Counted from the stretch's first letter, positions 25,173 to 34,901 are shown. The stretch: 61,640 nucleotides of DNA from Candidatus Babeliales bacterium (GCA_023133515.1 JAGLWI010000011.1:1-61640), one strand, 5' to 3'. Numbers and translations: made by a program. Notes: generated by a model from the letters alone, not told the origin.

Positions 25173-26087
25173 TTAAGAATTTGAAAAACAATCTTTGCAT
25201 TCCGAGAGAAGCTTTGCAGCTGATTTGGAGGTTTTTTCAAAAGCATCAAACATTCTTGAGGTGAAAGATAAGAATTTTTCTTTTGTGGTACAGTTTTTTA
25301 TTTTTTTAAATACTGTGTCTTTTGTTAATTCTTCTAATGATTTTATTCCGTCGTTGTTTAAAAAATATTTGAAAGCTTTTTTTAAAGATATTTTAAACTT
25401 TTCGATAATAGTTTTTTTAGTAGCATCAAGTATTTCTAGTAATGATTTATATTCAAATGCTTCGACAAGAGTATTTAATAAGTCATTTTCTTTAGTATTG
25501 ATTTTTTGAGACTTAATTTTTTCGTTTACTTTTAAATATTCTTCTGCCGATGTAAATGATGTTGATAGAGAATTTCTAATTTTGTTTATATATTTTTGTA
25601 TTTTTTTAATATATTCATCTATTTTTTTAGTAAGAATATTTATTTTTTTTACTTTTTTCCCATAATCAGTTGAGTTTTTGAGAGGTGCGCATATTCTTTT
25701 CTTTTCGATGTTAGATTGACATGTGATCAATAGAGATTCAATGGAGATATATAATATAAGTTGACCTAAATGTTGAGACAGATTTCCTTTTTTTGTTATA
25801 TGTTTTAATTTTAGCATTTCTTTCAGGGTTAGATAGTCTCCATAGTGTTCTAAAAATGCTGCTACAAATTCTGAGTTTATATTATTTGATTTTTGTATTT
25901 GACAAATAATTTCTGGAATTTTTGTTTCAAAATTTTTTAAAAAATTAATTGTATTTTCTCCTGTCTTTTCAACTTCATCTATTGTTTCTTCTATTTTTGA
26001 GAGAGTAGTATCTGTTTTAAGAAAAATATTGGTTGGAATTAAAAATAAAATGTAAAGAAATAATAATTTTGATTTTTTAAATAACAT
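25173..26087 (-). CDS. Secreted helical protein of unknown function
   Basis: The start is placed at the ATG ending at 26087 because GGAGGTT lies a few bases upstream; the open frame extends further but without a site. The product is 304 residues with a signal peptide (MLFKKSKLLFLYILFLIPTNIFLKTD). The rest is almost wholly helical and Lys/Glu-rich, with repeated heptad-like leucines and isoleucines (DTTLSKIEETIDEVEKTGENT and KINILTKKIDEYIKKIQKYINK), suggesting coiled coils or a helical bundle. Four cysteines occur, two of them in the C-terminal SAAKLLSECKDCF. No family is recognised. It converges on thyX and is separated from the endonuclease gene by 153 bases. Confidence 0.7.
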   Translation of the reverse strand: MLFKKSKLLFLYILFLIPTNIFLKTDTTLSKIEETIDEVEKTGENTINFLKNFETKIPEIICQIQKSNNINSEFVAAFLEHYGDYLTLKEMLKLKHITKKGNLSQHLGQLILYISIESLLITCQSNIEKKRICAPLKNSTDYGKKVKKINILTKKIDEYIKKIQKYINKIRNSLSTSFTSAEEYLKVNEKIKSQKINTKENDLLNTLVEAFEYKSLLEILDATKKTIIEKFKISLKKAFKYFLNNDGIKSLEELTKDTVFKKIKNCTTKEKFLSFTSRMFDAFEKTSKSAAKLLSECKDCFSNS

Positions 26088-26240
26088 AAAAACCTCCATT
26101 AATTTTAAAAATTTCCCATTTACAACACAAAAAATATTTAATTTAATTATGTATTTTAAGTTTACTTGATTGAAAGAGATAGTCAAAAGGGGTGATACAA
26201 AAATACTACCAGAAAGAATTGTATGTATTTTTGATGTGTT

Positions 26241-27170
26241 TTATAACATTTTGTATAGATATTTATCTTTAGGATTGATTTTGTTTGTAATTTTTGTTTT
26301 CTGTTTTCTAACTGTAATTATCTTTTTTATGCTTTCTATTACCTTTTTTACAACTTTGTTTTCTATCAAAGGCAATTCGAGTAGTATAGGAATATGGTTT
26401 AATTTTTTGTGTAGTATCAAATTTTTTAGTGTTTTTTCTCCTATACAGCCTTTTCCTGGAATTTCATGTTTATCGATTTTGCTTCCTTTTTCTTCTGCAG
26501 AATCGCTTAAATGAATAAGTTTTATTTTATCTATTTTCATATGTTTATCTAATAATTTTGTAAAGTCTTCTGTTTTTTCAATATCATAACCGTAGGCAAA
26601 TGCATGAGCAAAGTCTATACAAAAATTTATTTTTTCTGGATGATTAATTAGTTCTAATAATAATGAAAAATCATTAAGATTGCTTCCTATAACATTTTTT
26701 CCATGGGATGTATTTTCTAATAAAATTTGTATGTCTTTTTCTTTTTTTAAAATATTATTAAAAATTGTTGCAAATTTTTGAATTCCTTTTTGCTTATATG
26801 AAATATTATTTGTTGTATTTTTGTATCCTGTTGCAGATCCCGGGTGTAGGACTATATATTTTATTTCTAGTTGTTTTGCAATACGAATTTCTTTTTTTAA
26901 AAGACTGATTGAAATTTGCAGACTTTTTTTATTTCCGGTTGCCAAATTGATCCAGTAAGAACTATGAATATAAATATTAGAAAAATATTTTCTTTTTATT
27001 TTCAAAAATTCTTTTCTCTCAAGATCTGTAATTTTTAAATATTTTCCATCATTGTATTTTGTTAAGAAAAATTGAAAACTTTTTATTTTGTAATCTATTG
27101 CTTCATTATTAAGAGAAGAAAGATTTTTTATTAATCGCAGATGTAATCCAATATCTCTATTATAATTCAA
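26241..27170 (-). CDS. nfo: Endonuclease IV family AP endonuclease
   Basis: This 309-residue TIM-barrel enzyme cleaves DNA at abasic sites in base-excision repair using a trinuclear zinc centre. Zinc-ligand blocks are visible in order: NIYIHSSYWINLAT, KYIVLHPGSATG, ILLENTSHGK, NFCIDFAHAFAYGYD, KLIHLSDS..EKGSKIDKHEIPGKGCIGEK and PILLELPL. The variant DFAHAFA replaces the usual DTCHAFA but keeps Asp and His. The start is TTG at 27170, needed to include the conserved NYNRDIGLHLRL opening; AAGGAA lies four bases upstream. The start overlaps the end of the phosphomannomutase gene by 11 bases, implying translational coupling. Confidence 0.88.
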   Translation of the reverse strand: MNYNRDIGLHLRLIKNLSSLNNEAIDYKIKSFQFFLTKYNDGKYLKITDLERKEFLKIKRKYFSNIYIHSSYWINLATGNKKSLQISISLLKKEIRIAKQLEIKYIVLHPGSATGYKNTTNNISYKQKGIQKFATIFNNILKKEKDIQILLENTSHGKNVIGSNLNDFSLLLELINHPEKINFCIDFAHAFAYGYDIEKTEDFTKLLDKHMKIDKIKLIHLSDSAEEKGSKIDKHEIPGKGCIGEKTLKNLILHKKLNHIPILLELPLIENKVVKKVIESIKKIITVRKQKTKITNKINPKDKYLYKML

Positions 27171-28572
27171 TTTGTTCCTTTAAAAATTTTTCTTCAAAAT
27201 ATGGTTTTAAGGCATCATAAAAATCATTTTTTATTTTTTTTAAGCCTTCTTTTGATTTGGATTCAAATCGTAGACATATGACTGGTTGTGTATTTGATAC
27301 TCTTGCCAATCCCCAACCATAATCCATTTGAGCCCTTATTCCATCAATTGTAATAGTTTGAACATTTTTTTTTGCAGTAAAAATATTTTTTACATGTTCC
27401 ACTATTTCTTTTTTATTTTCTTCTGAGCACTTAATTCTTATTTCTTTAGATCTTTGTTTTTCTGGAAATATTTTTATAAGTTCTTCTAAATTTTTTTGTG
27501 TTTGATGAATTATTTCAAGAAGACGTAAAGCTGCATAAATTCCATCATCATAGCCAAAATAACGATCTTTAAAAAAGAAGTGGCAACTTAATTCACCAGC
27601 CAATATGGCATTGTTTTGTGACATAGTTTTTTTTATTAGGGAATGGCCAGAAGGGCTGATACAATCTTTTGCTTTCCAAGATCTTAAGAGTTCAATAAGG
27701 CTTGATGAAGCTTTTATATCAAAAGCTACAGCTGCATTTGGATGATCTTTGAGTATTTGTTGTGCATAGACGGCCAAAAGTTGGTCTCCTGGAACAAGTT
27801 TACCTTTTTTTGTCATTGGATTCATTCTGTCGCAATCTCCATCTAACCCGATTCCAAGTTTTATTTCTGGATTATTTTTTAATTCTAAAGCAAGATATTT
27901 CATATTTTCTTGTACAGTTGGATCGGCTTCATGATTTGGAAAGTTTCCGTCTACTTCCTCAAAGATTAATTTGACATTTTTAAAGTTCATTTTTTTAATT
28001 AGATGAGGAAATACTGTTCCTCCTGTTCCATTTCCACAATCTATTATTGCATCGATTTTTAAATTTTTTAAATGTTTAAAATGATTAGCTAGAAAGTCTA
28101 TATAATCACTTGTAATGTCATATGTTTTCACAGATCCTTTTTTGACATTTTTACTTTGATAAAAATTTTTACTTTGATAAATTTTTTTAATTTCTTGAAT
28201 TTGTATTCCCCAAATAGATTTTTTATCTAAACATATTTTAATGCCATTATATTCTCCTGGATTATGTGAAGCTGTAATAATCATGCCTGTTGAGGAGGGT
28301 AAATTGTGAAGAGAAAAATAAAATGCTGGTGTTGTGCAAAGTCCAATATCGATTACATCTAGTCCTAAATCGATAATTGCGCGAATTGTATTTTTTTGAA
28401 TTTGTAGAGAGTGATTTCTTCCGTCTCTTCCAACGATGATTGTTTGGGTTTGTGGATTTTTTTGTTTATAATATGTGATGATAGCTTTTGAAAGATTATA
28501 GGTTTCTTCTATATCAATTTCTTTTCCTACAATTCCTCTTATATCATATTCTCGGAAGATTTGGTTTTTCAT
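27160..28572 (-). CDS. Phosphomannomutase/phosphoglucomutase (AlgC/ManB type)
   Basis: This 470-residue alpha-D-phosphohexomutase interconverts hexose-6- and hexose-1-phosphates. Marks are the opening IFREYDIRGIVGKEI, the catalytic loop IITASHNPGEYNG with Ser102, the metal loop GLDGDCDRM, the sugar loop GELSCHFFFKDRYFGYDDG, and a C-terminal phosphate loop RVSNTQPVICLRFES. The glutamate-serine-cysteine loop and RVSNT ending match the bifunctional PMM/PGM branch rather than GlmM, which is encoded separately in this window. It probably supplies mannose- or glucose-1-phosphate for surface polysaccharides. GGAG lies before the ATG; an inverted AACGCT repeat lies 20 to 45 bases upstream of it. Confidence 0.92.
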   Translation of the reverse strand: MKNQIFREYDIRGIVGKEIDIEETYNLSKAIITYYKQKNPQTQTIIVGRDGRNHSLQIQKNTIRAIIDLGLDVIDIGLCTTPAFYFSLHNLPSSTGMIITASHNPGEYNGIKICLDKKSIWGIQIQEIKKIYQSKNFYQSKNVKKGSVKTYDITSDYIDFLANHFKHLKNLKIDAIIDCGNGTGGTVFPHLIKKMNFKNVKLIFEEVDGNFPNHEADPTVQENMKYLALELKNNPEIKLGIGLDGDCDRMNPMTKKGKLVPGDQLLAVYAQQILKDHPNAAVAFDIKASSSLIELLRSWKAKDCISPSGHSLIKKTMSQNNAILAGELSCHFFFKDRYFGYDDGIYAALRLLEIIHQTQKNLEELIKIFPEKQRSKEIRIKCSEENKKEIVEHVKNIFTAKKNVQTITIDGIRAQMDYGWGLARVSNTQPVICLRFESKSKEGLKKIKNDFYDALKPYFEEKFLKEQIEL

Positions 28573-28918
28573 CTTATTCTCCTTTTATCAAAACGCTAAT
28601 TAAAAATGAAAGCGTTAAACAAACAAATTTATACTTATTCTTCATTTTTAAACTCACCTTTTTTCTTTTTTTTAAAAAATTGGTATTTGTGTATTTTTTA
28701 AGTAATTAAAATTTTTAATTTGTTAATTGATAAATAAGTGAATAGTTTTCCTCCTTTTTCAAAAACGATTTTAATTTTTAGTAAACGTAACATTATACTA
28801 TTTTTTTAAAAAAATATGTAAAATAAGTAGTCAAAATTGATTTTTATTGTTTTATAACTATATTTTTGATAATACAACTATTCTATTATTAATGATCTGA
28901 TTTTGAGGAAGTTATATT
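28573..28918. other. 346-base divergent intergenic region, no gene
   Basis: This is the shared upstream region of the phosphomannomutase (minus) and the large membrane protein (plus). It is almost pure A/T. AACGCT at 28592-28597 is inverted as AGCGTT at 28611-28616, close to the minus-strand start, and could be a small operator. No open frame with a ribosome-binding site was found. Confidence 0.6.
28837..28864 (+). promoter_or_regulatory. Possible sigma-70-like promoter
   Basis: TTGATT at 28837-28842 and TATATT at 28859-28864 are 16 bases apart and about 55 bases before the TTG start at 28919. The match is fair, but the AT-rich background makes chance matches common. Confidence 0.3.
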
Positions 28919-31072
28919 TTGAACAAAAAAACTTTAGGTTTATCTTTATTAATGATTTCATTTTTTTTTGGATCCAAAATTTTTGGATTTGAATATGAAA
29001 ATATTTTTTTTAGTAAGGCTGAAAAGAATTTGTCAAATCTGAAAGAATTGCAAAGTAAAGAAGATGATTTTTCTAACAACAAGGAAAATTTTATAAAAAG
29101 AAGGGCTAAAGAAGGGTTGATTTTAAAAGAATTAAAATTTTTTTTGGATAAATGTCGTTTTTATAAATTAACTGTTGATGGAATAAGAAGTTCAGAATTA
29201 GATTCATTATTCAAACAAATTGATGGTCAGCAATATAGAGTTCTGAGTAATGATATTGTTTTTTGCAACAAAGAAGAAAACGAGTTATTACAAGAATTTT
29301 TTAATTTTGTAAGAATAGGAATTATTTATGAATTAGTATTTGATCATATGGTTATCTTTAGAAATAATCTCATTTATCATTTAGAGAATCTTTATTTTCT
29401 GATTGATTATTGGACAAAAGAGATAGATAGTTATTCGTTGCGTGGAAAAATAAAAAATATTTTTTTGGATGATTTTGGAAAAGAGCATTTGAAAGAAAAA
29501 ATAAAAAAGCTGATTTTTTTTAAGGGTAGAGTTGCATCTTTTGTTGGAAAGGTAGACGAACTTTTTTTGAGATTTGCTAAAGATATAAATCCTTTTTTAT
29601 TAAAAGATAGTAAAGTTATTGCTTGCACAGTTAAAGATCTAACTATTTTTGTGGAAGAATCAATTTTTTGTATTAGCAGTTTTTTTTCAAAACAGTTTAA
29701 TCCAGACTTGCAGAATTATAATAATGAGTTGGTGAATTTTAATAACTTATCTTTAATGGAAAAGATGCAGCAACTTTGTAAGAATCATATTGATGTATTG
29801 TTAATGGAGGAAGGTTTTGATTTTGTGTTAAAGGAATATTCCATTCCAAATTTTTTTCAAAGACATTGGTTTTTGTTATCTGCATGTGGAGTTGCAACTG
29901 TGACTAGTGGAATATGTCTATATAAAAATTGGGATTATCTTATGAGTGATGATGGAGATTCTCCCAAAAACCGAGTAATAAAATTTTCTAAAGAAACATC
30001 AGGGTGGATTACAGATAGTTTTATCAGTTTATATGATATGATTAAGGATAAATTGTGGCCTGATGAGCAGAATCCTACAGTTTTAGAAGAGCATAAAAAT
30101 TCTTTTGTTAAAAAGTTTGAAGAAACTTGTAAAAAATTACATGAAGAAGGTTTATTGGATGTAAAAAATCCTGAAAATTTGGATCCACTTTTTAATTCAT
30201 TGAGTAAATTTAAGAATAAAGAAATTCTTATGAATCATAATAAATTAAAAAAATCTCATAAATTATTTAAAAAACATAAGAATGATTTTAAAGATTATTT
30301 TGATAAATTAGGAGAAGCGATAGATTTAAAAGATAGGGTTGAAGGAGAGTTAGATAAGATTCCTGTAGGAAGAGTTAATTGGGTTATTAGTAAAGAGTTA
30401 ACGGAATCTTTAGAAAGAAGTATTCCTATAATTGAAAATTGGATTAAAGAAATAAAAAAGAGACTTGAAAATATTAAAAAAGATGATTTAGGAAAAAATA
30501 CTTATGATTCAGTAAATAATTTATTGGTTGATATCACAAATATGGTTGATTCATTGATTCCTCAAGTAGATAATTTAGGTGTTATGTGGAGAATATATCA
30601 GGCTATCATATATAAAGTAATTGGTGATGGTTTGGATAAGTTGGCTATGACGGTAAAAACAGGAGAGGTTACGTTGAACTGGGTAAAAGCATTGATTCCT
30701 GTTATGCTTACAATTATTGTTGCTCCTACAACGTTTTTTCTTATAATTAAGGGAATTTTAAAATCTAGACGAAAAGAAAAAATTGAAAAAGTAAATAAAG
30801 TAATAACTGAAATTTATAGAATTTTAGTTTATTATAAATCTTCTTCGTTTGATTGTTATCATCGTAATTTGAAATATAAAGATCAAGGATTGATTAGTTT
30901 TTGGGCAGAGAAATTGAAAGAATATAGTAGATCAATGTCATCTGTTGATGAGAAAGATTTATCAAGATTAATTTCAGATCTTAAAAATACAAACCTTTCA
31001 GTTGATCAAAAAATTGATTTTATTAATATTGAATGGGGAAATAAATTGTTTGGTGGCAATGTTGCTTACTAA
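28919..31072 (+). CDS. Large envelope protein with two membrane segments, unknown function
   Basis: This 717-residue protein starts at a TTG (28919) seven bases after GAGGAAG. Residues 1-22 are a signal peptide, a further hydrophobic segment lies at about residues 320-340 (WFLLSACGVATVTSGICLY), and a strong transmembrane segment at about 590-615 (WVKALIPVMLTIIVAPTTFFLIIKGIL) is followed by a basic RSRRKEKIEK. The intervening regions are long charged helices, including a DWITDSF-type linker and heptad-like stretches. The layout suggests a large extracytoplasmic helical domain anchored in the inner membrane. No known family is recognised. It is followed by serS with 32 bases between stop and start. 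Confidence 0.75.
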   Translation: MNKKTLGLSLLMISFFFGSKIFGFEYENIFFSKAEKNLSNLKELQSKEDDFSNNKENFIKRRAKEGLILKELKFFLDKCRFYKLTVDGIRSSELDSLFKQIDGQQYRVLSNDIVFCNKEENELLQEFFNFVRIGIIYELVFDHMVIFRNNLIYHLENLYFLIDYWTKEIDSYSLRGKIKNIFLDDFGKEHLKEKIKKLIFFKGRVASFVGKVDELFLRFAKDINPFLLKDSKVIACTVKDLTIFVEESIFCISSFFSKQFNPDLQNYNNELVNFNNLSLMEKMQQLCKNHIDVLLMEEGFDFVLKEYSIPNFFQRHWFLLSACGVATVTSGICLYKNWDYLMSDDGDSPKNRVIKFSKETSGWITDSFISLYDMIKDKLWPDEQNPTVLEEHKNSFVKKFEETCKKLHEEGLLDVKNPENLDPLFNSLSKFKNKEILMNHNKLKKSHKLFKKHKNDFKDYFDKLGEAIDLKDRVEGELDKIPVGRVNWVISKELTESLERSIPIIENWIKEIKKRLENIKKDDLGKNTYDSVNNLLVDITNMVDSLIPQVDNLGVMWRIYQAIIYKVIGDGLDKLAMTVKTGEVTLNWVKALIPVMLTIIVAPTTFFLIIKGILKSRRKEKIEKVNKVITEIYRILVYYKSSSFDCYHRNLKYKDQGLISFWAEKLKEYSRSMSSVDEKDLSRLISDLKNTNLSVDQKIDFINIEWGNKLFGGNVAY

Positions 31073-31104
31073 CAATAATGCTGATTTTTTTATTTGGAGC
31101 GAAA

Positions 31105-32343
31105 ATGATTGATTTAAAGCTTTTAAGAGAAGATCCAGAAAAAACAAAAAAACTTATTTTAAAAAAAGATCCATCATTTGATATTGAACAATTAAAAAAT
31201 AAAGATGAAATTGTCAGGGGGCTTCAGTTTGAAATCGAGGGTCTTAGAAAGAAAAAAAACGATTTAGCTTTGCAGGGTGCCAAGGGATTGACTGATGAGA
31301 TTAAGGAGAGATCTAAAGAGCTTGGTAAAAGTATAAAAGAAAAAGAAGAAGATCTTGAGCAGGTAAAAAAAGAATTTAAAAATTTTTTGTTATCATGTCC
31401 AAACATTTTGCAAGAAGATGTTCCTGCTGGTGGCAAAGAATCAAATAAGGTAATCAAATCTTTCGAAGAAAAAAGAAAGTTTGATTTTGTACCAAAAAAT
31501 CATGTTGAAATTAATGAAGGTTTAAATTGGTTTGACATGGTGGCAGGATCAAAAATTACTGGATCTCATTTTGTTCTGTATAAAAGTTTTGGAGCAAAGT
31601 TGATTTATGCTCTTACTAATCTGATGCTTAAGAATAATGTTGAATTTGGTTTTGAACCTATGCTGCCTCCTTACATGGTAAAAGAGGAATGTTTGGTTAA
31701 TACTGGAATTTTACCAAAATTTGAAGGTGATTTTTATCGAACTCATAGTGACCTTTGTCTTATTCCTACAGCTGAGGTTAGTCTTACAAGTTTACATGCT
31801 AATGAAATCCTATCTATTGAAAAATTACCATTGAGATATGTTTCTTGGACAAGTTGTTTTAGAAAAGAGGCTGGTGGCTATGGGGCAACGGATAGGGGAT
31901 TAATCCGAATTCATCAGTTTGAAAAAGTAGAAATATTTTCTATATGTGAACCAAAAAAATCTGAGGAGGAACAATTAAGAATGCTTGAGTGTTCACAAAA
32001 ACTTTTACAAGATTTGGGTTTGCATTATCGAGTTTCTTTGTTGGCTGCTCAGGATTGTTCTTTTTCTTCTTCAAAAACTTATGATATTGAAGTTTGGTTG
32101 CCTGGTCAAAATGAGTATTATGAAGTTTCCTCTTGTAGTAATTGTACAGATTTTCAGTCAAGAAGAGCGATGATTAGATATCGTAAAACTTCTGAATCAA
32201 AACCTGAACTTGTTCACACGTTAAATTCTTCTTCTCTTGCTTTACCTCGTTTAATTGTTGCATTAATGGAAAATTATCAGCAGAAAGATGGAAGTGTTAA
32301 GTTGCCAAAAATTTTAGAAATTGCGATGGATCATGTTTGGTAA
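31105..32343 (+). CDS. serS: Seryl-tRNA synthetase
   Basis: The enzyme charges tRNA-Ser with serine. The start is at the ATG at 31105 (GGAG upstream), so the protein begins MIDLKLLREDPEKTKKL, the standard SerS opening, and has 412 residues. The N-terminal coiled-coil arm binds the tRNA long arm (LQFEIEGLRKKKNDLALQGAKG to about residue 105). The class II core carries motif 2 (RYVSWTSCFRKEAGGYGATDRGLIRIHQFEKVEIF), the serine-binding TAEVSLTSLH, and motif 3 (HTLNSSSLALPRLIVALMENYQ). The usual LNGSGLA.GR is here LNSSSLALPR, a modest variation. The end overlaps the next gene by 11 bases. Confidence 0.95.
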   Translation: MIDLKLLREDPEKTKKLILKKDPSFDIEQLKNKDEIVRGLQFEIEGLRKKKNDLALQGAKGLTDEIKERSKELGKSIKEKEEDLEQVKKEFKNFLLSCPNILQEDVPAGGKESNKVIKSFEEKRKFDFVPKNHVEINEGLNWFDMVAGSKITGSHFVLYKSFGAKLIYALTNLMLKNNVEFGFEPMLPPYMVKEECLVNTGILPKFEGDFYRTHSDLCLIPTAEVSLTSLHANEILSIEKLPLRYVSWTSCFRKEAGGYGATDRGLIRIHQFEKVEIFSICEPKKSEEEQLRMLECSQKLLQDLGLHYRVSLLAAQDCSFSSSKTYDIEVWLPGQNEYYEVSSCSNCTDFQSRRAMIRYRKTSESKPELVHTLNSSSLALPRLIVALMENYQQKDGSVKLPKILEIAMDHVW

Positions 32344-33250
32344 TAACAACAAAAAAAAGAGTCTTTCGGAAGAAATAAGAAAAAAAATAAAAAGGATAGA
32401 GATTTTTTCCAAAAGATTGATGAAAGGTTCTCTTGTTGGAGATTATCTTTCTGCTTTTAAGGGTTCTGGTTTAGAATTTGATCAGATAAGAGAATACCAG
32501 ATTGGTGATGATATTAGATTTATTGATTGGAATAGCTCTGCAAAGATGAGCAAGATAATGTTTAAACAGCTTATAGAGGAGCGAGATAGAACAGTAATTT
32601 TGTTGATAGATATATCAAATTCTTCTTCTTTTTCTTCAAGCCGAGAATTGAAAAAGGATATGATTGCTCAAGTTGGTGCTGTGTTGGCGTATATTGCAAG
32701 TGAAAATAAAGATAGAGTTGGTGCTGTATTTTTTTCAGATAGGGTTGAGAGGTGGATTTCTCCAAGTAGAGGTAAGTTGCATGTTGGTAAGATTATAGAG
32801 ACAATTTTTTCGATAAAGCCTAAAGGGACAAAAACTAATATTCAAGAGGTATTAAATTTTTTAGTTGGTTTGAAAAAAAGAAATAGCATTGTTTTTATAT
32901 TGTCAGATTTAATTGATGAAGACTCCGATTATTCCAAAATTTTAAAAGTAGCAGCATGTGAATATGATCTTGTGGGAATAAGATTTTTGGATGAATGTGA
33001 AAAGTCTCTTCCTGAAGTTGGATTGATTGAGATAGAGGATTTGGAATCTGAGAAATTTTATATTGTTGATACAAGAGATAAAAAAATAGATGGTAAATTT
33101 AATTTGAATGTTTATTTAAAAAGTCGTTTAATTGAGCAGAAAAAAATATTTGAAAAATATAGAATAGATTTGTTGGATCTTGTTGTGGGAAGACCGTTTA
33201 TTAATCCTATGAATGAATTTTTTAGAAGTAGAATTAAAAGACAGATATAG
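32333..33250 (+). CDS. DUF58 domain protein
   Basis: This 305-residue cytoplasmic protein, starting at the ATG at 32333 inside the end of serS, has no membrane segment. The diagnostic DUF58 block is present: GSLVGDYLSAFKGSGLEFDQIREYQIGDDIRFIDWNSSAKM, followed by a von Willebrand A-like domain. Its metal-site DISNS stands in for the usual DxSxS, with later serine and aspartate loops (LSDLIDEDS). DUF58 proteins normally work with a MoxR AAA+ ATPase in metal-cofactor or complex maturation. The partner ATPase is not in this window, but the next gene is the usual small membrane partner. Confidence 0.88.
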   Translation: MFGNNNKKKSLSEEIRKKIKRIEIFSKRLMKGSLVGDYLSAFKGSGLEFDQIREYQIGDDIRFIDWNSSAKMSKIMFKQLIEERDRTVILLIDISNSSSFSSSRELKKDMIAQVGAVLAYIASENKDRVGAVFFSDRVERWISPSRGKLHVGKIIETIFSIKPKGTKTNIQEVLNFLVGLKKRNSIVFILSDLIDEDSDYSKILKVAACEYDLVGIRFLDECEKSLPEVGLIEIEDLESEKFYIVDTRDKKIDGKFNLNVYLKSRLIEQKKIFEKYRIDLLDLVVGRPFINPMNEFFRSRIKRQI

Positions 33251-33253
33251 ATT

Positions 33254-33769
33254 ATGAATGGTAAAGTAGATTTTTACGAAATTTATGAATATTATTATCT
33301 TCCATTTTATAAGACATGTAATTTTAAATGGTTTATTATTTTTTTAATTGGAATACTTATCGCAATTTTTTCGTATCTAATTATAAAATTTGTTTTAAAA
33401 AGAAAAAAAGATAAAGGAATTTCTGCTTCGTTATGGGCTATTGCCGAATTAAAAAAATTGGATATAAATAAACTCTTGTCAAAAGAAAATTACAAAAAAT
33501 TTTATTTTGATTTGACTTTTATAATAAAAAAATATTTGCATAAAAGATATGGTTGGTTTACTGAAAATAGAACTGATGAAGAATTGATAAGATATTTGAA
33601 AGATAAAAAATTTGATTCAAATTTACTTGGGAGTCTTGAAAAATTTATAAGCGGAGCTTTGTGGATAAAGTTTGCTGATCAAGAGGCATTAAAAATTCAG
33701 GCTAAAAAAGATTTAGATCTAGTACATCAGATTGTTTATGAGACAAAAATTGAGGTTGAAAAAACTTAA
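33254..33769 (+). CDS. DUF4381-like single-pass membrane protein
   Basis: This 171-residue protein has one transmembrane helix near residues 25-46 followed by basic residues, and then a cytoplasmic helical domain with KFYFDLTFIIKKYLHKRYGWFTENRTDEELIRYL. That last pattern (a helix, then a Y/RYG turn, then TxEEL) is typical of the DUF4381-type proteins encoded next to DUF58 and MoxR genes. It begins three bases after the DUF58 stop and overlaps the following radical-SAM gene by 32 bases, so the three are co-transcribed. Its role is probably to anchor the DUF58 protein at the membrane (inference). Confidence 0.7.
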   Translation: MNGKVDFYEIYEYYYLPFYKTCNFKWFIIFLIGILIAIFSYLIIKFVLKRKKDKGISASLWAIAELKKLDINKLLSKENYKKFYFDLTFIIKKYLHKRYGWFTENRTDEELIRYLKDKKFDSNLLGSLEKFISGALWIKFADQEALKIQAKKDLDLVHQIVYETKIEVEKT

Positions 33770-34901
33770 GCATATATACATTCATTGGCCATTTTGTAAA
33801 AATAAATGCCTTTATTGTGATTTTATATCTTTTAAAAATCATGAAGAATTTGTGAAAGATTATCATGATGCTTTGTGTAAACAGATAAAATTATTTGCAG
33901 AAAATAATAAAGATAAGTGGAAGTTTGAGATAGAAACGATTTTTTTTGGTGGAGGAACCCCAAGCTTATATCCTTTAGATTTATTGAAAGATCTTTTTTC
34001 TGTTTTGAATAGTAATTTTAATTTAGAAGATGTAAAAGAGGTTACAATAGAGGTTAATCCTGTAAGTGTTATAAAAGAACATTTAAAAACTTGGAAAAAT
34101 TTGGGAATAAATCGTTTGAGTATTGGTGTTCAGATTTTGGATGAGATAATTTTACAAAAATTGAATAGAATACAACCTGATCAAGATGTTTTTAATCTTG
34201 TCAAAATTGTTCCAGATTATTTTGAGAACATTTCAGTAGATTTGATTTTGGGATTACCTGGAACAACATTAAGTAAATGGTCTAATACTTTAAAAAAAAT
34301 TGTATTATGGCCAATAAAGCATATATCGGTATATTTTTTGACAACATATGATAAAACTCCTCTTTTTTATAAAGTGAAAAATAAAGATATTACTTTGTTT
34401 GATGAGAATGATTTAATTTCGTTTTATGAATTGACAGTTGATTTTTTAAAAGATAATGGTTTTGAGCAATATGAAATTTCAAATTTTGCAAAGCCTGGAT
34501 TTGAATCAATACATAACAAAGCTTATTGGGATAGAAAACCTTATCAGGGATTTGGATTGTCAGCGTCTTCTTTTGATGGTAAATTTCGATTTGTAAATGA
34601 GAAGAATTTATTAAGGTTTATCAAATGCTGTAATCAGAAATATGAAAAATTATATTGCTATCAGGAAAAATTAAGTAAAGATGAGGAATTTTTAGAAAGA
34701 TTAATGTTGGGCTTGAGGCAAAAAAAGGGGATAGATTTGCACCGTATGTTATACTTCTTAAAGGGTGAGAAAAAAAATAAGTTTTTAAATGTTTTGATAG
34801 ATTTGGAAAAGCGATCTTTAATTCACAATCGCGGGGGTAAGATATATCTTACTTTAAAAGGGATAATGTTGGAAAATGAGGTAATTTTAAAATTGATCTG
34901 A
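33738..34901 (+). CDS. hemW: HemW-like radical SAM protein
   Basis: This 387-residue radical SAM enzyme has the iron-sulphur motif CxxxCxxC (Cys20, Cys24, Cys27) with the HemW-type final CDF, in IYIHWPFCKNKCLYCDF. It also has the GGGTPSLYP loop, the TIEVNP strand and INRLSIGVQ. The C-terminal HemW domain follows, with YEISNFAKPG, HNKAYWDRKPYQGFGLSASSF and FLERLMLGLRQKKGI. HemW is a haem chaperone related to oxygen-independent coproporphyrinogen oxidase HemN. The CxxxCxYCDF form, lacking the extra cysteine of HemN, favours HemW. The start is uncertain: ATG at 33738 is taken, though TTG codons at 33750 and 33756 are possible. Confidence 0.88.
   Translation: MRQKLRLKKLKHIYIHWPFCKNKCLYCDFISFKNHEEFVKDYHDALCKQIKLFAENNKDKWKFEIETIFFGGGTPSLYPLDLLKDLFSVLNSNFNLEDVKEVTIEVNPVSVIKEHLKTWKNLGINRLSIGVQILDEIILQKLNRIQPDQDVFNLVKIVPDYFENISVDLILGLPGTTLSKWSNTLKKIVLWPIKHISVYFLTTYDKTPLFYKVKNKDITLFDENDLISFYELTVDFLKDNGFEQYEISNFAKPGFESIHNKAYWDRKPYQGFGLSASSFDGKFRFVNEKNLLRFIKCCNQKYEKLYCYQEKLSKDEEFLERLMLGLRQKKGIDLHRMLYFLKGEKKNKFLNVLIDLEKRSLIHNRGGKIYLTLKGIMLENEVILKLI

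Noticed and set aside
26170-26514. Plus-strand hydrophobic frame over the 3' part of nfo
   Set aside because: It is antisense to conserved endonuclease IV motifs; its hydrophobicity is what the complement of Lys/Glu-rich codons produces.
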